Source: JBFXDI01 sp050181295
GTDB lineage: Bacteria > Pseudomonadota > Alphaproteobacteria > Rhizobiales > Aestuariivirgaceae
DNA: 51,383 bases
Direction: 5' to 3'
Assembly (NCBI GenBank): GCA_050181295.1
Contig: JBFXDI010000011.1
Location: forward strand, 1-51,383
Positions 15,879 through 24,442 of the stretch are shown here, in pieces. The position numbers were made by a program, and so were the translations under genes. Below the pieces are notes generated by a model, which searched no databases, had not been told where the DNA came from, and worked only from the letters and a program-made list of their open reading frames with translations. Positions within the stretch are counted from its first letter, which is position 1; every line of letters starts with the position of its first letter.

Positions 15879-17765
15879 ATGACCGGCAGGGAAGCGTCTG
15901 TCGCCATTTCGGTGGACGGCCTCGAAATCGGCTACCGGACCAGGAGCGGCTGGCTTCGCGCGGTGGACAGGGTCTGCCTCGAGGTGCGGCGCGGGGAGAT
16001 ATTCGGTCTTGTCGGGGAGTCCGGCAGCGGCAAGTCGACGCTGGCGCTCCAGATGCTTGGATACCGCGCTGCCGGCGCCGTCCAGCTTGCCGGGTCCGTC
16101 CGCTTCATGGGCGAGGACATGAGCCGGCTGGATGCGGCGTCGCTCCAGAAGCTGCGCGGCCGCAGGGTGAGTTACGTGCCGCAAAATCCCACGACGGCGC
16201 TCAATCCTTCGCGCAGGATCGGGGAAGTGATCCGGGAGCTTCTGGCTGCCCATCAGTGCGATGAGAGTGGAGAGGGGAGGGTGAGGGTGAGGGTGAGGGA
16301 ACTCCTCTCGGCGGTCGCGCTCGAGCCCCGCCTCGTTCTCAGCCGTTATCCGCACCAGCTTTCCGGCGGACAGCAGCAGCGCGTGGTCATCGCCATGGCG
16401 CTGGCCTGCAACCCCGACCTCATCGTTCTTGACGAGCCGACGACGGGCCTCGACGTGACGACGCAGAAGCAGATTCTGAGCCTGCTTCTGGAGCTGCGGG
16501 CAAAGTTCGGGACCTCCATGCTTTATGTCACGCACGACCTCGGCGTTGTGGAGGAAATCGCAGACCGTATCGGTGTCATGTATGCTGGGTCGCTGGTGGA
16601 GATCGGCAAGACGCGGGAGATCTTCAGCCGCCCCGTTCACCCCTACACCAAGGGTCTGATTGCCTCGGTGCCCAGGCTCGGCGTGCCGCCCGATCCCTCC
16701 AGGATGCTCGCTGGCTCCCTGAACAGGGCGACGTTGGGACCGGGCTGCGCCTTCCAGCCCAGATGCTCTTTGGCCGTTGAGCGGTGCATCGCGGTGCGTC
16801 CCTCCGTGCAGGAAATCTCGGAAGGCCACATGGTGGCCTGCCTCGAATGGAAACGCGCCCGCGCGCCTGCCGGGGACACGAGGACCGAGCTTGCAGACAG
16901 GACTTCTGGTGGCTCGCGTTCCAACGCTCCCCTTCTGAACGCGCAGGCGATCGTCATAGATTACGGGCGCGCGTGGGGGCCGTTCATCAAGCGGGCAGCC
17001 GGTGCTGGCCCTGCAATCCGCGGCGCGGACTTCCAGCTCATGAAGGGGGAAGTGCTGGCTCTTGTCGGGGAGTCGGGCAGCGGGAAATCGACGCTGGCGC
17101 GCGCCATCTGCGGCCTCGTGCCCCTGAGGAGCGGCAGCCTCGTCTTCGACGGCGTCCCGCTCGGCCCGCTTGCCGCGCGCGGCCGCGAGCTGCGCAGGCG
17201 AATCCAGCTTGTCTTCCAGAACCCGGATGCCTCGCTCAATCCGCGGCGCTCGATCGGGCAGAGCCTGTCGAGACCCTTGTCCCTTTTCTTCGGCGTGAGA
17301 GGCATCGAGGCGCAGAAGCGCATCCGCGAGATGCTTGAGAATGTGCGCCTACCTGCCGCCTATGCCACGCGGCTGCCGGGCGAACTGTCCGGTGGAGAGC
17401 GCCAGCGGGTGGCGATTGCGCGCGCTCTCCTGGCAGAGCCCGACCTGATTCTCTGTGACGAAGTGCTGTCGGCGCTCGACGTTTCCGTACAAGCCAGCAT
17501 CCTGGAGATGCTGAAGCGTCTGCGCGCCGAGACCGGTGTGTCCATGCTCTTCGTCTCGCACGACCTCGCGGTGGTGGAGCAGATCGCCGACCGCATCATC
17601 GTGCTGAACCGGGGCGAGATCGTGGATTCTGGCCCGGCTTCCGCGATCTTCCGGCCTCCCTTGCATCCCTATACCCGCTCGCTGCTTGCAGCGGTTCCCG
17701 GCAGCGGACAGCGCCTGGAGGCTGGACCGTCGGCCTTGGAAGAACAGGCCCTGGCGGTTCACTAA
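15879..17765 (+). CDS. Fused DppD-DppF type ABC transporter ATPase
   Basis: A 628-aa protein carrying both ATPase domains normally made as two subunits. Domain 1 (about 1-330) has Walker A GESGSGKST, signature LSGGQQQRVVIAMAL, Walker B LIVLDEPTTG and an oligopeptide-type C-terminal extension with a four-cysteine-like patch (GPGCAFQPRCSLAVERCIAV), often an iron-sulfur site. Domain 2 (about 345-628) repeats GESGSGKST, LSGGERQRVAIARAL and LILCDEVLSALD. Both sites look intact. A short in-frame GTGAGG repeat in domain 1 adds alternating Val-Arg residues between Q-loop and signature. Fused DppDF proteins are known in several proteobacteria. Confidence 0.95.
   Translation: MTGREASVAISVDGLEIGYRTRSGWLRAVDRVCLEVRRGEIFGLVGESGSGKSTLALQMLGYRAAGAVQLAGSVRFMGEDMSRLDAASLQKLRGRRVSYVPQNPTTALNPSRRIGEVIRELLAAHQCDESGEGRVRVRVRELLSAVALEPRLVLSRYPHQLSGGQQQRVVIAMALACNPDLIVLDEPTTGLDVTTQKQILSLLLELRAKFGTSMLYVTHDLGVVEEIADRIGVMYAGSLVEIGKTREIFSRPVHPYTKGLIASVPRLGVPPDPSRMLAGSLNRATLGPGCAFQPRCSLAVERCIAVRPSVQEISEGHMVACLEWKRARAPAGDTRTELADRTSGGSRSNAPLLNAQAIVIDYGRAWGPFIKRAAGAGPAIRGADFQLMKGEVLALVGESGSGKSTLARAICGLVPLRSGSLVFDGVPLGPLAARGRELRRRIQLVFQNPDASLNPRRSIGQSLSRPLSLFFGVRGIEAQKRIREMLENVRLPAAYATRLPGELSGGERQRVAIARALLAEPDLILCDEVLSALDVSVQASILEMLKRLRAETGVSMLFVSHDLAVVEQIADRIIVLNRGEIVDSGPASAIFRPPLHPYTRSLLAAVPGSGQRLEAGPSALEEQALAVH
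16281..16298 (+). repeat. Tandem GTGAGG hexamer (three copies) inside the ATPase gene
   Basis: Three perfect GTGAGG units, preceded by the purine-rich GGAGAGGGGAGG, encode Val-Arg repeats (VRVRVR). The hexamer keeps the reading frame, so copy-number change would lengthen or shorten the protein by two residues per unit. It lies in the variable helical region before the signature motif. Confidence 0.6.
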
Positions 17766-17781
17766 GGCTACGATCCACGCT

Positions 17782-18477
17782 CTAGCGGCGCGCGATCACC
17801 CAGTGCCGAAGGATATGATCGCTCAAGGCCTTCTCGGCGTCTTCTATGGCGGACTCGGCAAGGACTTTGCGAAGCGATTTGTGAATCTCGACATGTGGGT
17901 AGTTCGTGGGGCGCTCCTGCTGCTCCGCGCCGACGATGATGAGCATCTGCCGCGAGACCGCGCTCCAGGCCTTCACGAGCACCTCGTTCCCGGACGCCAC
18001 GCAGAGGGCCCGGTGAAAGGCCATGTCTGCTATGGCGATGCCGACGCGGTCGTTGACATCGGAGGCCTCCGCCATCTCCTCGATCGCAGTATCGAGCGGT
18101 GCCATGGACGCCGGTTCGGTCCGAAACATCGGAAGCGCGGTCCTCAGCGCGAGTGTTTCGAGACGCTCGCGGACTTCCAGCACCTTCCGCAGCTTGAATC
18201 CGTCGATCTGCATAAGGCGCATTCCGCGCCGTGGCGAGGAATCGAGAACGCCTTGAGAGGCGAGTTCCGTCAGCGCTTCGCGTACCGGCAGGCGGCTGAC
18301 GCTGAAATGCTCGGCGAGATCCTGTTCCTTGAGACGCTGACCGGGTTGATAAAACCCGCGGACGGCCAGCGCGACGATCGCGTCGGCGATGCCGTGCGGT
18401 CCGGCCGTCCTTCTAACATCGGCGTCTTCCGGAGACGTCAAGTCAGACAGTTCCATCTCCCGCTTTGTGGCGGCCAT
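17782..18477 (-). CDS. GntR-family transcriptional regulator, FadR/FCD subfamily
   Basis: A 231-aa regulator. The N-terminal winged helix (about residues 25-95) reads GIADAIVALAVRGFYQPGQR, then LAEHFSVSRLPVREALTELA. The C-terminal all-helical FCD domain has the expected metal/ligand residues in the region DMAFHRALCVASGN and later HVEIHKSL and LSDHILRH. It is transcribed convergently with the Dpp-type transporter operon and ends 16 bases from it. It is the natural candidate to bind the TGTATACA palindromes at 9485 and 9594. Acidic sugar derivatives are common effectors for this subfamily. The link to those sites is an inference. Confidence 0.93.
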   Translation of the reverse strand: MAATKREMELSDLTSPEDADVRRTAGPHGIADAIVALAVRGFYQPGQRLKEQDLAEHFSVSRLPVREALTELASQGVLDSSPRRGMRLMQIDGFKLRKVLEVRERLETLALRTALPMFRTEPASMAPLDTAIEEMAEASDVNDRVGIAIADMAFHRALCVASGNEVLVKAWSAVSRQMLIIVGAEQQERPTNYPHVEIHKSLRKVLAESAIEDAEKALSDHILRHWVIARR

Positions 18478-18749
18478 ATTTTACGCCTAGGCCGGCTCGG
18501 CAACAATACGCCCCATCGCATGCCGCTCAAAAGGTCGCTCCCCTGCTCGATGGTGACGTGGCGGACGAGGAAGCGGACCTCGCAAGCGTCCCGGTGTCAG
18601 CATCGGGGGGTGGCGGTGGACGCAGTCTGGAGCGAACCTGTCTCCGAGGCCGGTTGCCTGAAAAGCAGGGAATTAGATCACCATAGCAGCGAGCGAAGGT
18701 GGAGCTGTGAGGGAGCGCGGGCCGATCGCAGAAGGGTAGCGGCGGGTCC

Positions 18750-20179
18750 TCAGCTCAGTCTCAGCTCCGTCGGGAGCAAAGCGAGGAAGTGACCGCTCAT
18801 GACAAGGTTCTTCACGACAGCGATCTCGGGCGCGAGGAACCGATCCTCTCCGTAGGGCGCGGACCGCGTCCGCACGGCGGCGTGGGTCGCCTCCAGCCTG
18901 CGGCTTGAGCGGCCGGGTCGCCGGTGCTCCAGTCCCTGGCAGGCGACGAGAAGCTCTATGGCCACGATCCCTGCGGCATTTTCTGCCATCTCCATTAGCC
19001 GGCGGGCGGCGAATGTCGCCATGCTCACGAAATCCTCGTGGTTGGCGGTCGTCGGGATGGAATCGACGCTCGCCGGATGTGCGAGCGACTTGTTCTCGCT
19101 CGCGAGGGCTGCTGCAGTGACCTGAGCCACCATGAAGCCGGAATCGATGCCGCTCGGGCCGGCCAAGAAGGCGGGCAGGCCACCGGCTCGGCGTGGAAGT
19201 TGCCGCCATAGAGGATGTCGCCGGTCTCGGGATCGACCAGCGGATTGTCGGTCGCGGCCCGGCACTCGCGCTCCAGAATGCCGGCGGCATGGGCAAGCTG
19301 GTCGAACACGGCACCCATGACCTGCGGCTGGCAGCGGAGGCAATACGGATCTTGGAGCCTGCTGCCCGCCCTTGCGCGTCGCCTGAGCGTGCTGCCCTTG
19401 AGAAGCGCGCGCATGGCCGCCGCCACCGCGATTTGCCCTGTCTGGCCGCGCGCCCACTGCAGCCGCTCGTCGAAAGCCAGATCTTGGCCGAGTGAGGCCT
19501 CGAGGCTCAGGAGCCCCGCGACAATGGCGGCGGCGAACACGGCTTCCGCCGCAAAGAGGCCGCTGATCGCAAGGGAGCTCGAGGCCTGGGTGCCATTGAC
19601 GATCGACAGCCCTTCCTTGGCAGCAAGTCGGAAGGGTCCAAGCCCGGCTCGCTTGAGCGCGTCCGCAGCGGAAAGCGTCCGGCCTTCGACCTGGACGTCG
19701 CCGACGCCTATGAGCGCAGCGCCCATGTGGGCGAGCGGCGCCAGGTCCCCCGAGGCGCCGACCGAGCCCTTCACCGGCACGCAGGGCGTGATGCCGACAT
19801 TGAGCATGGCAGCCAGAGCGTCCGCCAGCTCCGGCCGGGCACCCGACCAGCCTGTCGACAGGGCGCAGATCTTGAGCAGCATCATCCGCCGGACGTCGCG
19901 GTCCTCCATAAAAGGGCCTGTTCCCGCGGCGTTCGAGAGGATGAGCCGGCGCTGCAGTTCCTCCAGCTTCTCCGGCGGGATTGCCCGGTCCGAGAGGCTG
20001 CCCAGGCCGGTGTTGACGCCGTAGGTGCGGACGCCTGAGCGGATGCGCTGCTCGATGACCGCGCGGCTCCGCTGCATTGCGCGGCGCGCCGCCGGCCGGA
20101 GCTCCACGGTCGCGCCGCCGGCATCGAACCTGCGCGGGGCAGCAAGCGTGATCCGGGATAGGTCGAATGGAGGGCTCAT
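18750..20179 (-). pseudogene. Aromatic amino acid ammonia-lyase (HutH-like), disrupted by internal deletion and frameshift
   Basis: Two reading frames together give a histidine ammonia-lyase-type protein. The first (from about 20179) runs through YGVNTGLGS, the MIO-forming GSVGASGDLAPLAHMGA (A142-S143-G144), NGTQASSS, QDPYCLRCQPQVMG and DNPLVDPETGDILYGGN. The second frame resumes at PAFLAGPSGIDSGFM and runs to the C-terminus (TTANHEDFVSMA, ARRLMEMAENAA). At the junction near 19178-19183, EPVA is followed directly by the PAFL segment. About 30 residues normally lie between these blocks, so the lesion is a deletion that also shifts frame, not a single-base error. The position occupied by His in HutH (LSHAAG) is Asn (LSNAAG). 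An upstream start at 20260 is also open. The gene is probably non-functional. Confidence 0.85.
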
Positions 20180-20355
20180 CGGATCGAACGTCCTTGAAGG
20201 TGGTTGCGGCCCTTCTGGCGGCGGAAGATGAGCTTCGGGAACCACGGACGTGCGTTCCATATGGATGTATCGAAACGCGGTTCGCGACTTTCCGATTTTA
20301 AGGCTGCGGGCGATAGTGCCATCGATACTTCATGTGGCGAGGAGGCCCATAGCTC

Positions 20356-21870
20356 ATGCCTTCCCAGCGCTTGCTCATCACCGGCGCCCTTGTCGTCGAC
20401 ACGCTGAACGGCACGTCCAGTGCCGCCGACATCCTGGTCGAGGGTGGCAGAATAGCGGAAGTCCGTCCCGGGGGTATCGAGGCGGGCGAGGGCGTTCGGC
20501 GCTTCGATGGGCGAGGCCAGCTCGTGATGCCGGGGCTCGTAAACGCGCACACGCACGGCCACGGCAGCCTCGGCAAAGGGCTCGGCGACCTGTGGAGCCT
20601 CGAGCTCCTGCTCAATGCCTCCGGATGGGCCAGCGCAGGGTTCGGCTACGAGGCCTGCTACGTCAGCGCGCTCCTGAACGCCGCGGAGATGATCCGGAAG
20701 GGTGTGACCTCCTGCTACGATCTCTTCGTGCAGATCCCGACGCCGGACCTCGACGCCCTTGATGCAGCGGCGCAGGGATACCTCGATGCGGGCATGCGGG
20801 TGGTGCTGGCCCCCATGATGGCCGACCGCACATTCTACGACGCCGTGCCGGGCCTGATGGCGGTGCTGCCCGAGCAGGCGCAATCGAAGGTCCGGAAGCT
20901 TGTTCCTCGAACCCATGACGAACAGCTCGCGGTGCTGCGCCGATGGATGGACGGCTGGCGGCACGACCGTGACCGCGTGCGGCCGGCGCTCTGCCCCACC
21001 ATCCCGACCCACTGCACGCGTCCATTTCTGGAAGGGTGCCGCGATCTCGCGCGCGATTTCGACGTGGGCATCCAGATGCATCTTGCCGAATCGAAACCCC
21101 AGGCGGTGGCCGGCCTCAAGGTGTTCGGCAAGACGCTTGCGAGCTATCTGGATGAGCTAGGGCTTCTGGGTCCGCGCTTCACAGGCGCCCACTGCGTCTG
21201 GCTGGACGAGGAGGATCTCACGCGGATGGCCGATACCGGGTCACGCATCGCCCATAATCCCGGCAGCAACCTGCGCCTGGGATGCGGCATCGCGCCGTCG
21301 AAGCGGATGCTCGACAAGGCAATTCCTGTTGGCATCGGGACGGACGGTTCCGTCTCGGCGGACCACCAGAACATGTTCGAGGCGGTGCGGCTCGCAAGCT
21401 ACGTGTCCAGGGCAACGTCGCCCGACCCTGCCGACTGGATCTCCGCACCCCAGGCCCTCCGGATGGCAACTGCGGGCGGCGCCGAGGTGCTGGGCTTCGG
21501 TGAACACATCGGACGCATCGCGCCCGGCGCCTACGCCGACCTCGTGTTCCTTGACCTTGCTAACGTGACCCTCGTTCCCCTCAACGATGCGGTCCGGCAA
21601 CTCGTGCAGTGCGAGGATTCGAGCGCCGTCTCAAGCGTGATGGTCGGAGGCCACTTCGTGCTCGAGCGTGGCCGGTTCACGACGTTCGACTACCCTGCGC
21701 TTCGCGGCAAGGCGCAGGCGGCCGCCGAGCGTCTCATAGAGATGACGCGAGAGAAGCGGCAATTCGCGGAGGCTATCGAGCCGATCGTCGCGCAACATTG
21801 CGTCGGGCTCGCGAAGGAGCCCTACCACGTCCATCGCTACTGCGGGTGCGCACCGTCGTCAGCTTTGTAG
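20356..21870 (+). CDS. Amidohydrolase family protein, deaminase-type (ATZ/TRZ, SAH/MTA deaminase-like)
   Basis: A 504-aa mononuclear-metal TIM-barrel hydrolase. The metal site is complete: H65 and H67 (VNAHTHGHGS), H242 (QMHLAES), H279 (GAHCVWLD) and D330 (GIGTDGSVS). PGLVNAHTH is preceded by the small N-terminal beta-sandwich (ALVVDTLNGTSSAADILVEG), and the C-terminal sandwich follows (ADLVFLDLANVTLVPLND). Relatives deaminate or dechlorinate aminated heterocycles such as triazines, adenosine derivatives, guanine or isoxanthopterin. It is divergent from the broken ammonia-lyase. A close paralogue lies at 49110-50603 (both end with the same EPYHVHR motif), so the two probably act on related compounds. 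Confidence 0.92.
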   Translation: MPSQRLLITGALVVDTLNGTSSAADILVEGGRIAEVRPGGIEAGEGVRRFDGRGQLVMPGLVNAHTHGHGSLGKGLGDLWSLELLLNASGWASAGFGYEACYVSALLNAAEMIRKGVTSCYDLFVQIPTPDLDALDAAAQGYLDAGMRVVLAPMMADRTFYDAVPGLMAVLPEQAQSKVRKLVPRTHDEQLAVLRRWMDGWRHDRDRVRPALCPTIPTHCTRPFLEGCRDLARDFDVGIQMHLAESKPQAVAGLKVFGKTLASYLDELGLLGPRFTGAHCVWLDEEDLTRMADTGSRIAHNPGSNLRLGCGIAPSKRMLDKAIPVGIGTDGSVSADHQNMFEAVRLASYVSRATSPDPADWISAPQALRMATAGGAEVLGFGEHIGRIAPGAYADLVFLDLANVTLVPLNDAVRQLVQCEDSSAVSSVMVGGHFVLERGRFTTFDYPALRGKAQAAAERLIEMTREKRQFAEAIEPIVAQHCVGLAKEPYHVHRYCGCAPSSAL

Positions 21871-22072
21871 CGACGGCGGGCGGAGGCGGGAGAGGAACCC
21901 ACCAAGCCGCGCTCAGGTCCTCGTCCGACCACACCTATAGAGCGAAATCGCCAAGATCGGAGGTTGGCCAGTTCCGGGTGCGGATGGTATCCCTCTACAT
22001 TGATCCGATCATCCGAGTGGCCGGTCATTGCAGGAGAAATGAAATGCGGCTCGAAACTCAACGAAACAAGCC

Positions 22073-23125
22073 ATGCCGCTAGCGCGCGACTCACAGATCG
22101 GACCGTCGGACATCAAGCTCCTGCGCATCTTTAGGAAGGTGGTCGAGTGCGGCGGGTTCGTCGGCGCCCAGGCGGAGCTGAACATCGGAGCATCGACCAT
22201 CAGCACCCACATGGCGGCGCTCGAGACGCGCCTCGGCATGCGGCTTTGCGAGCGGGGCAGGGTGGGCTTCCGCGTCACGGAGAAAGGCCGCCAGGTCTAC
22301 GCGGCTGCGCTGCGGCTCGACGAGGCCATCGACAGCTTCCGCACCGATGTAGGCGCCTTGAAGGGCAAGCTTGTCGGCGAGCTTCACATCGGCATCGTGG
22401 ATTCGACGGTCACCAATGTGAATTGCCAGCTGGAAGATGCTCTGGCGCGCTTCACGCAGCGCGACAACGCCGTACATATCACGCTCCATATCGCGGATCC
22501 GGTCTCGATCGAGAAACGTGTGCAGGAAAACCAGCTTTCGCTGGGCATCGCGGCGTTCCACCACCATGTGCCGGGACTCGAGTACCAGTACCTGTTCAGC
22601 GAGGAACACGGCCTCTATTGCGGCTCGCGCAGCCGCTTCTTCGGCAAGGCGCCGGGCGAGGTCGCGCGGGAGGAACTGTTTGCCGCTGACTACGTGTCGC
22701 ATGGCCACCTCCCTTCGCGCCAGACCTTCCCGAAGCCCGGGGTCAAGATCGCGGCCACGGCCTATGACATGGAGGCAACGCTCACCATGATCCGGTCGGG
22801 CGCCTTTATTGGCTATCTTCCGGTCCACTATGCCTCGCAATGGGTGGAGCGCGGCATTCTGAGAAGGCTTCTGCCCGCGCAGTTCAGCTTTCACACCGAG
22901 TTCGAGGTTGCCACGAGACGGGGCCTCGGCGACCTCCGGATCGTCATGGCATTCTTGGAGGATCTCCGTGCTGCTCATCAGAGCGAGGCATTTTGCGATG
23001 CAGCAAAATCCCCGCGCGGCACGCGCGAAGAACTGGTGCGAGCGCTTCTGGGTCCGAGCCGTGCTCCTGCCAAACGTCGGAGTCGCCTGCGCGCCACGGC
23101 CTCGGTTCACCGTCCTTCGAACTAA
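22073..23125 (+). CDS. LysR-family transcriptional regulator
   Basis: A 350-aa regulator: N-terminal helix-turn-helix (IKLLRIFRKVVECGGFVGAQ, then ASTISTHMAALETRLGMRLC) and a LysR effector domain (GELHIGIVDSTVTNVNCQLE, then HHHVPGLEYQYLFSEEHGLY). The C-terminus carries a basic tail rich in Arg and Ser. No strong ribosome site precedes ATG 22073. It lies 136 bases upstream of the block E importer operon and points the same way, so it is the best candidate for its activator. It could also control the amidohydrolase at 20356. The effector is unknown. Confidence 0.92.
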   Translation: MPLARDSQIGPSDIKLLRIFRKVVECGGFVGAQAELNIGASTISTHMAALETRLGMRLCERGRVGFRVTEKGRQVYAAALRLDEAIDSFRTDVGALKGKLVGELHIGIVDSTVTNVNCQLEDALARFTQRDNAVHITLHIADPVSIEKRVQENQLSLGIAAFHHHVPGLEYQYLFSEEHGLYCGSRSRFFGKAPGEVAREELFAADYVSHGHLPSRQTFPKPGVKIAATAYDMEATLTMIRSGAFIGYLPVHYASQWVERGILRRLLPAQFSFHTEFEVATRRGLGDLRIVMAFLEDLRAAHQSEAFCDAAKSPRGTREELVRALLGPSRAPAKRRSRLRATASVHRPSN

Positions 23126-23260
23126 GCTTCATCTATTTCGTATTTACCGGAGGAAGGCGCGTTACCAGAGTTCGGATCGTGGACCAAGGCCGCGGTAGCG
23201 GTCCGAGGTGGGGCGCGCTGGCGCGCGCTTGGGGGCTGGTCCGCGCAAGGGAGGTATAAA

Positions 23261-24322
23261 ATGCAACATGATCACGGCTGCGATGGCGGCCATTCCCAGA
23301 AGACGGGCTGGCCCAGCCTCGACCGCCGCGGCTTCCTGTGCCGCTGCTGTCTCGGCGGGGCGGCGACAGCCGCGATGCTGGCCGGTCTGAACAGGCCTGC
23401 GCTCGCCAACGAGGTAACTTTCAAGGCGACGCACGGCACCGGCCTCTGCAACATGGCGATATTCCTCGCCCACAAGAGGAAATATGCCGAGAAGGAAGGA
23501 CTCAATCTCGAGTTCGTGGCCACCCCTGCCATCGCTGACATCACGACGATCTTCGGGTCGGGGCAGGTAGACATCTCTTCCATCCCGTACACAAACTTCT
23601 TCACCCTGGTGGACAAGGGCGCTCCGGTGAAGATCATCGCCGGGACGGGCGTCGAGGGCATCGTGCTGGTGTCCCAGCCGGGCCTGGACACTGCGGAAAA
23701 GCTGAAGGGCAAGACGCTTGGCACTTTCCAGGCCGACACACTTGAAGTCACAGCTTATGACTGGCTCAAGAAGCACGGCGTCGCCTATACCGACGTGGAC
23801 GTTCGCTTCTTCGGCAGCGTTCCCGAGCTCACCGAGACCTTCATCGCCGGCAAGATCGACGTGATCAGCCAGATCGAGCCTTACGCGACCCAGGCGCTCA
23901 TGGGCGTTCCGGGATCACACTTGCTGTCCGACGGCAGCGACCTCTATGGACCGCGCTACACCGATTGCGTGATCGCCGCGAGCGACCGCGTGATCGCCGA
24001 GCATCGCGACAAGGTGAAAGTGCTGGTCAAGGCGCTGATGATGGCCCAGCACGATTCCGAGAAGGATCGCGTCTCGGCCGTGAAGGACACCGTGGGCACC
24101 TACTATAAGGCCGATTTCGACACCGTGCTCAACGCCTCGACCACGCAGTACCTGATGGTCGACCAGCGGGCGAACCAGCAGTTCATGCTCGACCGCGCGA
24201 AGTCTGTCAACGAGCTCGGCTATATCTCGAAAACCCTCGACGGGAGCATGTTCGACTGGTCGATTCTGCAGGAGGTGGCAGCGGAGAACCGGGACCTCTA
24301 TCGCAACCTGATCGTGGTCTGA
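23261..24322 (+). CDS. ABC transporter solute-binding protein, NMT1/SsuA-TauA type
   Basis: A 353-aa binding protein. The N-terminus has a twin-arginine-like signal (LDRRGFLCRCCLGGAATAAM) with probable cleavage after PALA, so export may be by Tat. The mature part has the NMT1/SBP-like fold: GTGLCNMAIFLAHKRKYAEK, KGKTLGTFQADTLEVTAYDW and NGSDLY-type residues before DCVIAA. GGGAGG lies 7 bases before the start. It heads the block E operon with two permeases and an ATPase. Ligands in this class include sulfonates, nitrate, pyrimidine and thiamine precursors, and riboflavin. The context favours a nitrogenous organic compound. A leaderless paralogue is encoded at 31277-32161. Confidence 0.93.
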   Translation: MQHDHGCDGGHSQKTGWPSLDRRGFLCRCCLGGAATAAMLAGLNRPALANEVTFKATHGTGLCNMAIFLAHKRKYAEKEGLNLEFVATPAIADITTIFGSGQVDISSIPYTNFFTLVDKGAPVKIIAGTGVEGIVLVSQPGLDTAEKLKGKTLGTFQADTLEVTAYDWLKKHGVAYTDVDVRFFGSVPELTETFIAGKIDVISQIEPYATQALMGVPGSHLLSDGSDLYGPRYTDCVIAASDRVIAEHRDKVKVLVKALMMAQHDSEKDRVSAVKDTVGTYYKADFDTVLNASTTQYLMVDQRANQQFMLDRAKSVNELGYISKTLDGSMFDWSILQEVAAENRDLYRNLIVV

Positions 24323-24442
24323 GACGCGAATCGGACCGGCGGCAAGGCAGGAGAGGCAAGTCCTCTTTCCGAGGCTGCCGGTCAGTCCGGCTTCGATCTC
24401 CACCGTTCCCGTCAGCGCTTGGCCGCGAACTGGAGGCCGCTG

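Noticed and set aside
16281..16298. Possible CRISPR or phase-variation array
   Set aside because: Only three 6-base units inside a coding region, no spacers and no frame change, so neither interpretation fits.
18750..20179. Ammonia-lyase frame change as a simple sequencing error
   Set aside because: A single-base error would restore a full-length protein, but about 30 conserved residues are missing at the junction, so a real deletion is more likely.
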